Of a DNA stretch of 64,000 nucleotides, positions 54,600 to 64,000 are shown piece after piece (the first letter of the stretch is position 1; each line of letters opens with the position of its first letter). The notes under the pieces were generated by a model, which worked only from the letters and a program-made list of their open reading frames with translations, was not told the origin of the DNA and searched no databases. Source of the stretch: Babylonia areolata (taxonomy: Eukaryota; Mollusca; Gastropoda; Neogastropoda; Buccinidae); assembly GCF_041734735.1 (NCBI RefSeq), contig NC_134910.1:11754996-11818995 (forward strand), written 5' to 3'. Both the position numbers and the translations under genes were made by a program.

Positions 54600-57500
54600 A
54601 GAACAGCAGCTCGTGTTCATTCAGCCCACCACCCGCGAGTGTTTCCCTCCCAAGCCGCTGTTCACACCCTGCTTTCTTGAAGGTCTACTACAACACAACC
54701 TCTGACATTTGACACCAGTCAAAAGCCAGGCCCTGCAACGTCAGTCACACATGCCTCACTGGACACCACCAATGGGAAGGAACTCCTTTCTTGACGGATT
54801 CAGCGATAAAATTTCTTTTAACACCAGCCATGCAACTGCTGGCGGACTCAGACCATGTCTGTGAAACCCAAGTTTTGACGATTCTTGCTGCTTTTTGAAA
54901 TAATTGTGATCAAAAACAAAATTATTTATCTATTTGTTTATTTATTTATCTATTCTTAATAAACAATATGTATGGAGGACTGAGAGAAAAGGGGAAAAGG
55001 TGTGGCATGGGGGGGCAAAATGGGACGGGGGCGGGATGGACTAATAACAAAAATCACTTTCTTGAGGATGCCCGATACATACTGGATATAATTACATACA
55101 AAGTTTTATGCTTAACTGTTCAGCCTTTTCTTTGTTCAGCAACAGTAGCAATTGTATCAGGATACTATGTACTTTGTTTCTGGTTTGTTTTATTTTTTTC
55201 TCTTCTCACTCTCAAGATATGTTACAACATCCTGTTTTCCTCCCCCAAACCCCACCCCCAAAACACTACCCCGCTCTGTAAATCTGCAAACAATATTTTC
55301 ATACTAACGACAATTTAATGACATGACATGAGTACCACTACTACTGCTACCCTCACTATCAAACAGTAACAATAACACCAACAGTAACAGAAAAGTCAAC
55401 TTATTTCACCATAATACAATGATGTAACAAGAATAGTGATAATGAAAAGCCACATCAAAAGCATTAAAAAAAAAACCCCAACAACCAAAAAACCTATCAT
55501 CCACACAGACAGGAACTGAAAAAAAAAAGAAGAATCTTTAATCACTACCAACAGACAAATCTGAATGTAGTAAGCTTGGAATACATATGAATATATATCT
55601 CCGGAGGGAAGATGATGAAGAAAAACCAACGATGACAAAAAACAAATCTATAACAACAATAATGTAAGAGTGCATACATATGTAATGCCAATGTATAACA
55701 TGTTTTGGTGTAACAGAACATAGACCTGTTCTGAAAAAAAACACAAAAAAACCCAAACGACATGAAAAGTGCAAGAGGAAATAAACTATCAGGAAATCAG
55801 GGGAAAGGAGATGGAAGTTTGGGGAGAACAAGTTCCGCAGGCACACGACCTTGACACAGTTTAATGACCTAGACAGTTTTAAAAATTGTTTCCACCAAGA
55901 AGATCTACCAAAAGAAGGGAGGTCACAACTTCTCTTCATTCCCTTTTCCCCTGCCCTGCCTGCCTCCCCACGCCCCCCCCCCCCCCCCCCCCCCCCCCCT
56001 TTCAGCCCCCACATACGTTTTCCTCCTTCTCCTAGCCCCCTCCCATCTTTTCCTTTGGTCTGTTTATGACTGAGGCGTTGTACAGTCATCATTGTAGATC
56101 TATTTAGGTATATATATATACACAAGTATATATCATGGCTTTTTCACTGAACATACTAAGACAACAGTACCATCATCCGCACCCCACCACTCCTTCCCTT
56201 CACACACACACACACACACATACTTATCAGCAGCTGATTCCTGAAAAAAAAAAAAAAACAACCCAAAAAACCATACCTTGTGCTTTTGTCAGCTTGTATA
56301 GTTAAGTCTTTCACAACTCCCTCTCCACCCCCAACCCTCCAACCACCACCACCACCACCCCCTCCCTCCCTCTACCCCTCCTCATAATTCTTTCTTCTCT
56401 ATGGACATTCTCTGGGCTTGTGCTTCCTGGCCTGTAACAACGGCTTCTCACACCTTGCACGTCCAACAGGGAAACTCGGAAGACCAGCAAAAAAAGGAGA
56501 ATGGATGTTTTTGTGAACGTATATATTCGTTTCTGTACACCTTTCGTTCCAACTGCATAGGAGACATACCATGCATAATTATAAAGGAAAGAATGGGGGG
56601 TGTGGAGGGAGAGAGGGAGGGAGGAGGCAGGGGTGATGCTGCAGAAAGCAGAGCTACAGAAAGGTGCCAGAGAATGATAGACCGACAGGGGGCACTGAGT
56701 GGGGGCAGTGACAAAAAAACCCAAAAAACAAGACAAACAAAAAACAAACAAACAAACAAAAAAAAGACAACCCGTCAGGGCAGATACAGAGACAGGACAT
56801 AAACTCTTGTGTGCAAGATTCATGTATGTGCATGTGCACGTATGTGGTCTCCGTGTGCACTGCAAATGCACATTCACATGCGAGGTCAATGGATCCGTAC
56901 TGTGCATTGACAAGGACTGAAAGCAGGATACATGTCAACACACACACACACACACACATCATTACCATCCACACACAAAAAGACTTGCTGTTACACTTGT
57001 GGTTTAATTATCATACCCATCAGCACCGCAGTAAAACAGCAAGTCTGATACCTTGAGAGAGTAGTTCCAAAACATTTATTTGAATCAACATGGTACCGCT
57101 GCTGGCCTACTGAGGTCTGAACAGAAGCATGTTAATCCATTTATCTACCTGAATCATGTTTATTTTCTTTTTGTGCATCACATGCCTTCTTCACAGACTA
57201 CCCCCCCCCCCCAACCCCTCCCAAAAAAAGAACTCACCATTTTCTTCTTTACATTATTTATTCATCTTACTTTTTTTTCCATTTACATATCCATGTACAA
57301 AATTTGTATATGATCATAAATTAAAAAAAAAATATAAAAAAAGAGAAAAAAAAGGGGGGGATAGTGACGAGAGTTTCTGAGGCAAAAGAACCGTCAGGTA
57401 TCACCCCTTCAAACTGTCAGATGCCGACAAATGGTCACAATCTGAGCGTGGACCCCATCAAAACATACCATAACTTCTGAACTATATGCCTTAGGGGAAG

Positions 57501-58050
57501 GACAAAGGGAAACCCTTCTCCCATCCATCCACAATGCTCTCCCTCTCGCATTACACTGGCAAACATCACACCACCAAAGGTTATTAATTCGCTAATGCTA
57601 TTTTAATCTGCAGACCGAATTCAGTCAACAAACTTGTTTTCATCATCAACAACCGAGGACTGTGGTTTCTCCACCTCTGACATGTCAAAATGCCCTTTCC
57701 TTACGTCCCCCCCCCCCCCAACCCCCCCTCTCACACACACGACGTTGTAAAAATGAGCAAGAACACAAACTCAAGACTGAGAGTCCCAGCTTCCTTTCAC
57801 ACGTGCAAGCGCGCGCGCGCACGCACACACACACAAGAATAGAGGCAGTGGCTATGACTGAGTCACTCATCAACAAAAAGTGGAAGAGACTGTTGGAAAC
57901 CAAACAAAAAGGAGACCAAAAAAAGGAAAGAAAAAGGATGGAAAAAACAACAACACTTTCAAAAAAGAAAGAAAAGAAAAAAAAAAGGAGAATGGAAAGA
58001 CCCCAGTCCCAACGTATGACCTGACTCCCTGAGAAAGGTCCAGGGTCTCG

Positions 58051-58110
<60 letters not shown>

Positions 58111-58143
58111 CATACATACATATATATATATATACACATATAT

Positions 58144-58186
<43 letters not shown>

Positions 58187-58628
58187 GTAGATACACACAC
58201 AGTGCACAGGTACCGGGTTTAGTGCAGGTGCACCCCACAGCAGGACACATGCACCCGGGGACTGGGTACAGGTGCACCACTGTGAGCTGCACCCATGACA
58301 GGGACACTGAACAGAAGTCGGCGCACCATGGGCAGACAAGGTCCAACCGCACTGGCTACACTAAGAAGTTAGCAACAGATACAGTCCACAACACTTTAAA
58401 AAAAAAAAAAATTTTTTTTTTAAATAAACAAAAACAAAAAAGGAGAGTAGAAACCATCAATAAAACCAGGTAAAAGAAATGCAACTATTAAAAAAACAAC
58501 AAAAAAACCAAAAAAACCCCAAACAAACCAACAACAGAAGGCGAGAGCAGCTGACCGAAGAAACCCGTTAGTGACAACAACAGAACCACCAGGGCTAAAT
58601 CAAATCCATACACCAAAATGGAACATGC

Positions 58629-58662
<34 letters not shown>

Positions 58663-59630
58663 ATAACTGACCTATACTAGTCAGTACCCTTTTAATTAAA
58701 TAAACCTCAAATTAACAATCACACACTTTATGTCAGTTCCTTCATGTCGTAAGATCATTTGAATTCTTAAAAAAAAAAAACAACCACCCCAAAACAACAA
58801 AAACGCAAAACAAAACCATGTGGAAAAGAAAGGAACAAAGTGGCCAACAGACTGAAGAAAGAAAAGGAAGGAAGGAAGGAAGGGAGGAAGGAGAAAGCTG
58901 GAGTACACGGAAGAGGGGGGGACAAACAGACTCTCCCATCCAGCACACAATCTACGATCATAATCCTCGGCAGTGGGATGGACCTTCAGAAAGCAACTTA
59001 TTTCTTCATCCCCCTTAAATCATACAATACATTATCATACGTCTGCTGAACAGTACATGCATTGAGCGCTCTCCGCGGGTTTTGACGCCAGAAGCTAACA
59101 TGTGGCACTGGTCAACAGACAGTACAAACACGAAAGCAACACGTTCACAAAGAATGATGGGGACAGGGAGGAGATGATGAGTGGAAGGGGGGGTGTGGGG
59201 GTGGGGGGTGGGTGTGTGTGCAAAGACTGAAAAAGAGAAAGCAAAATAACGCCGATAGGGTGGAGGATGGGTGGTTGCAGAAGGAGAGGCAGGGGGTCTC
59301 AATACAAAGATTGAACAAAAATATAATGGTCCTTTACTGTTTCCTGGGTACGGAGGGGGGGGGGGGGGGGGGGGGAGAAAGAAAAAGAGCCTCTACCACA
59401 ACCAATAATGTTACCGATCTGGTTGCTAAATTCATTGGTCAAAAACTGCCTTATCATATATAGGAAATTTTCTTCCTAAAATTACGTTTAATTACACATA
59501 CTTAACCATGACTCACTAGTGCAGACTCCTGCAGGGGTCCGACATTCTTGTCCTGTGCAAACTACTATCCGCCTATGCGGAGAAAACAAAGGTAGCTGCG
59601 CCCGATAACCTCCCGGAAGTAGGTAACCTC
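54600..59630. other. Gene-free, A-rich region, second part
   Basis: Same character: poly-C (55977-55999), CA runs (56937-56960, 58629-58658), TA runs (58053-58105, 58120-58185), A-runs. No SINE and no exon with splice signals recognised. Confidence 0.55.
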
Positions 59631-59640
59631 CCCTTTGCCA

Positions 59641-59930
59641 ACTGACCACTCACAATCTCCAGGACTGACCGCCAACAACAATGACCACTCACAATCTCCA
59701 GGACTGACCACCAACAACAATGACCACTCACAATCTCCAGGACTGACCACCAACAACAATGACCACTCACAATCTCCAGGACTGACCACCAACAACAATG
59801 ACCACTCACAACCTCCAGGACTGACCGCCAACAACAATGACCACTCACATTCTCCAGGAATAACCATCTACCACTCACAATCTCCAGGACTGACCACCAA
59901 CAACACCGACCATCCACTGTCTCCTACAGG
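59641..59930. repeat. 39-bp minisatellite, about seven copies
   Basis: Unit TGACCACTCACAATCTCCAG, then GACTGACCACCAACAACAA. The last copies are shortened. Confidence 0.93.
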
Positions 59931-59974
59931 TCATGGGCAATGGCAACAAACATCATCATGGAAGGTCTGCTGAA

Positions 59975-60310
59975 GCCTTCTGAACACAGCACAGACATGG
60001 ACAGACCCCTCAAACAAGGGTCCTTCAAGTGGAAGCAAGTAGTAAAGGGAGATAATAATAAAAAAATACGACAAAAAAACGTAATCGAGGGGCATGGGGG
60101 GTGGGGGGAGCTTTCTGAACACAGCACAGACATGGACAGACCCTCAACAAGGGTCCTTCAAGTGGAAGCAAGTAGTAAGGGGAGATAATAATAATATTTT
60201 TATTTTTTTTTAAAGTAATCGATGGGGGCGGGAGCTTTCTGAATACAACACAGACATGGACAGACCTCGAAACAAGGGTCTTACAAGCAGAAGCAAGTAG
60301 TACGGGGAGA
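59975..60310. repeat. Tandem repeat of about 120 bp, three copies
   Basis: Units with TTCTGAACACAGCACAGACA, ACAAGGGTCCTTCAAGTGGA and AGTAGTAAAGGGAGATAATA start at about 59978, 60112 and 60234. It follows the 39-bp minisatellite almost directly. Confidence 0.9.
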
Positions 60311-60319
60311 TAAAAAAAT

Positions 60320-60460
60320 AAGTAATGGAGGAGATGTGGAGGGAAAGGGGGGGGGGGGGGTGGGGATTGGGAAGGGGGGGGGGGGTGGAGTTTAAGAGAC
60401 AAGGTGCTGCATTTAAATCCAATTTGTTATCATCATTATCGCTAAAGCATGAAAGCTTCA

Positions 60461-60494
<34 letters not shown>

Positions 60495-60526
60495 CCGGGA
60501 GTTGGGAGTGGCCTGAGAGAGAGATA

Positions 60527-60578
<52 letters not shown>

Positions 60579-61390
60579 CAGAGGGAGGGAGGAGGAGGGG
60601 CGGGGGGAGAGACTGGAAGACAAATCTTTTCTCTCTTTTTTTTTTTTTTTTTTTTTTAACACTTCTAAAATTGCAGAAAGGGTATAAGTAGGAAGAATGT
60701 GGGTTGCTAATCCGTCACTGGCTTTGTCAACAAGAAGCACACCGACACTTGTGAGGTAAAAAAAACAAAACAAAAAAAAAACAACAGCAACCAAAAACAA
60801 GTGTACCTATCTGAACAACTATGTAACTGGCTTTTTTTTTTTTGCTTTTTTTTTTTTTTTTTTTTTGTACAGCACTATACTCACCACACTAACATGTGCA
60901 CACAACATCCCACAAAACCCCACCAGAAGAGAGCCCCTAGACTTGTTACAATGACAAAGAACAAAGAAACAGCAGAGAAAACAACAACGATAACAACATA
61001 TCATTACAGCAGAATTTCCTCACATTTCCTCCCTTATTAAAAAAAAAAAGAGTAACAATAACAACAACCACAAAAAAAGTCTCAAGCTCGCCATTCTCAA
61101 CTCACAGCATGAGTTTTAGCAATGGCAAACCCGATCATATAGCATGCCCGCCTGTGACACAGAACTGACACCTGAAAGTTTATGAACTCATCTTTATCCA
61201 AGCCTCCAGGTTTTTGTTACTTCCCTCTTTGCTCTTGAGTCTGCCTACGGTAGGTACCCACTAAAAAAAACTAAAAGATTAAAATATTAACGACAGAAGA
61301 CAAGACTAAAATAATTACAGCAGACAGAAATGGAGGACTTCCTACCACAAAACTGCCATGGTGAAGATATGAGAGAGAGAGAGAGCGAGG

Positions 61391-61461
<71 letters not shown>

Positions 61462-61605
61462 AGAGAGAGCGAGCAAGGCTAGAAACCACAGAAGAGAATA
61501 ACCTGTAACACCTCTTTTCAAGACCACCAGGAAAATCAACCCTTTTTTTTTTATTTATTTTATTATTTCTCAGCTCACTTCAGCTGGCTCCAAAACGCTG
61601 TCCAC
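60320..61605. other. G-rich, GA and A-rich low-complexity DNA
   Basis: G-runs at 60347-60380, GA runs at 60462-60488, 60533-60572 and 61371-61470, T-runs at 60638-60657 and 60832-60865. No gene. Confidence 0.75.
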
Positions 61606-61896
61606 TTAAAGCCTGAACCGGACTATAAATGGCGGGCGATTTGAATCAAGCCAGTTTCTCACCAGAGTCTGACACTGTGACGTCGGTGAAGGTTTATTCA
61701 AAATAAAAGCCTAATAAAGCTACGGTTTGGCTTCATTTATGGCAGAGAGCGAGATTTGCCTAGCAGCTTCCAATCTAGACCTGAATTGACTTTGGAAAGT
61801 ACAAAATGTGTCAGCTACACGTAATACAAAATTTGAATGCAGAGAAAAGGGGCGGAGCTAGAACCGAAACCTTGCTCTCGGGAGTTAAGACTTTAA
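61606..61896 (+). mobile_element. TTAA-flanked MITE, family T4, short form
   Basis: It is identical to the long form except for three substitutions and one deletion of exactly 290 bp (32453-32742 of the long form), whose breakpoints share the bases CCG. The about 1% divergence over 291 bp indicates recent movement. Confidence 0.92.
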
Positions 61897-64000
61897 CTAA
61901 GACCTGTGGCCATGGACTTCAAACTACAAAGCAGACTTTTTTTTCCTCCCAACTCAAAGACATCCCACAGTGTTATTGTTCCAGGACAGTGGCCCATGCC
62001 CACAACACAAAAACTCTTTCCAACACTCCTACAAACGGGTTTCCTTTCTTCTCAACTATGATCTCTTCCCACTTTACTGGACTAAAATCAAACCCTTGTC
62101 AATTATTACCACTGGGGAACTTTAAGAAAAGACCGAAAATGGATAAGACGTGATTTTGGCAAAGGTTGTTGAAAAACAACAACAGCAACAAAATCCTAAA
62201 CTGAATGCTACCATGACATACAAATACATGATTTTGTCCTTTTATAATTTTTTCGAAGAAATTCACGTTGCTGCACAGGACTTGGGGGGGAGGTGGGGGG
62301 GGGGTGGGGGTGAAGGGTGGGGTGGAACCAAGAAAAGGTGCAGATTCATCTGGCTGCTAATACCAGACAGCTGTTCTGGTCCCAAAGACCCCCACCCCCC
62401 TACCTTCCCCCTCCCCCCTCTTCCAGTGTTCTTCCTGCTCTACAGACAGGCAGACATGTTTTCCGCTTATCGGTATGACAGACAGAAAGGCAGACAGGCA
62501 GGCAGCATTGGAAGAACTGTTTGTGCTAACAAGACTCGTCTCTCTCTCTCTCTCAGCAGGAATCAAAAGGACAATGATGTCAGTTTGAGACAAACACAAC
62601 GCTATTAAAAAAAAAACAACAAAAAAACAAAACAAAATAAAACACACACACAAGAAAACATCAACATGATAATGATGCTATTTCCATCACAACAAATGTT
62701 ATTTCTACAACCTGGTTGATGCCAAGAACCCCTCTGGAAGGCTGCAGACACACACACACACAACACACACACACACACACAAAGACAAACTACAAACTGA
62801 CACACCACACCCAGATGACCCTAACCCTAACACAGTAACTGAAACACACACACTAACGTTTCTTCACACATGACATCTTCAACATCATTCCCCACGCACC
62901 ATGAAGCCACACACACACCAAGAGCACACAGCACTCTTCCACCCTCATCCATGTCTCTCACGAAGTCGAGAGAAAAAGAAACAGAAGGAAGAAGAAGGAA
63001 GTAGAAGGAGAAAAAGCAGTCTATAAATTAGCATAAACGTACATCCCTGACAGTGTGATGCAAGTTCCTGACCTGACATGACATGACACGACACGACAAA
63101 AGACAACTCATCTATGACAGCAAGTCATGACATATTTATCATATATTAATACACACATATATAGCAATGTTCAGCCCAGAGTTTTTACCACCTTATAAAT
63201 GCTCTGACAAGTTGTCTGGCATGAAGAAATGTTACAACAAGGTCATGACCCAAGAAAACAAGAAGAGAATGAAAAAAAAAAAATTATAAAATAAATAAAT
63301 AAAATAAAAAGGAAGAAAGACATAAAAAGAAAAAGCCAAGACTTAAATCTTGAAAACTGGACATTCCTCATTCTTGGGGGGGAAAAAGCTCTGACACCAA
63401 TTTGTGACAAGCTCATGATAAATATCAATGTCATAAATATCCAGCAATAACAAAGAAAGTCAAAAACATGCCCTTTCATGACATGCTTTTTTTTTTTAGG
63501 GCTGAGGGGTTGGGGGCGGGGGGTGTGGGGTGGGTGGGCACGAGAGAGAGGGGAGAGAGGGAGCAGTAAGACATTTGCTACCGAAAACGTTTGACAGCAC
63601 ACCAACATCTCCCCCCGACATTCATTTATTATTCATTAAATGAACAAAGACAGCTCATCCTACATGCTCCAAAAATTCCCACAGCAAAACGAACAGCAAA
63701 AACAACAACAGCATGTCATTCAATGAAATGACAACCCCACCCCCACCCACCCCCCATCGTCATTTCCCAAGACAACAGCATCAACATGACCATACAACTA
63801 GTTGAGTTTGGCCTGTAACCTGTGTTGACAGCGAAAAGCTACATGTGACAGCTGCCCTGGAGAAAGAGAGAACACGGAAGTCCTACACCCACACCACATC
63901 CACAAAAGAAAAGAAGAAGAAAAAAAACAACAACAAAAAAGCATACATGGGCAACACACAAACGCCGTCCATGAAGGAAAGTGACAAGGTGGACATACAT
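61897..64000. other. Gene-free right edge
   Basis: AT-rich DNA with AAC/CA repeats (62610-62780). No exon, SINE or RNA gene recognised; the skew towards A on the plus strand continues. Confidence 0.55.

Noticed and set aside
62815-62832. Telomere-like CCCTAACCCTAA
   Set aside because: Only two units, embedded in unrelated sequence.
1-64000. LTR retrotransposon, retrovirus-like or Polinton elements
   Set aside because: No paired LTRs, no gag, pol, integrase or capsid-like frames were recognised in the window.

Overview
The window is eukaryotic nuclear DNA, most likely from a gastropod mollusc and perhaps a caenogastropod. The reasons are the spliced C2H2 zinc-finger genes, the abundance of CA/GT, TA and GA microsatellites, and many copies of tRNA-headed SINEs whose sequence I recognise from snail genomes. 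The snail assignment is from memory and is inference. The window holds two genes I can support, both multi-C2H2 zinc-finger proteins. They lie tail to tail and are paralogues.

Gene 1 (+ strand, 1209-6381) is the 3' part of a zinc-finger gene in three exons, with its 5' exons off the left edge or not recognisable. Gene 2 (- strand, 40997 down to 17231) can be read completely: 11 exons with consensus GT-AG junctions and compatible phases give 3906 coding nucleotides (1301 aa plus stop). It has a novel-looking N-terminus, a His/Pro and poly-Gln region, 21 zinc fingers in three blocks, a long acidic linker and a Gln-rich tail. The last eight fingers and the tail motif match gene 1 finger for finger, so the pair arose by inverted duplication. 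The gene 2 3' UTR probably runs left from 17230 towards about 12.1 kb.

The space between and inside the genes is packed with repeats: three tRNA-derived SINE families (called A, B and C here), one unclassified dispersed family (D), TTAA-flanked MITEs of at least four kinds, a Helentron-like element with six 111-bp tandem units, a CR1/L2-like LINE 3' end, and about ten minisatellites. In gene 2 the minisatellites sit repeatedly at the acceptor side of introns, several within a few bases of the splice site. In gene 1 one minisatellite unit is itself the splice acceptor plus the first codons of the exon, in 17 copies.

Right of the gene 2 promoter (41-46.5 kb) lie a LINE fragment, a Helentron-like copy and a fresh SINE. 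From about 46.6 kb to the end there is no recognisable coding exon. That stretch is A-rich on the + strand, has almost no SINEs, and contains microsatellites, two minisatellites and two TTAA MITEs. It resembles the gene 2 3' UTR region and may be the 3' UTR of a minus-strand gene beyond the right edge.
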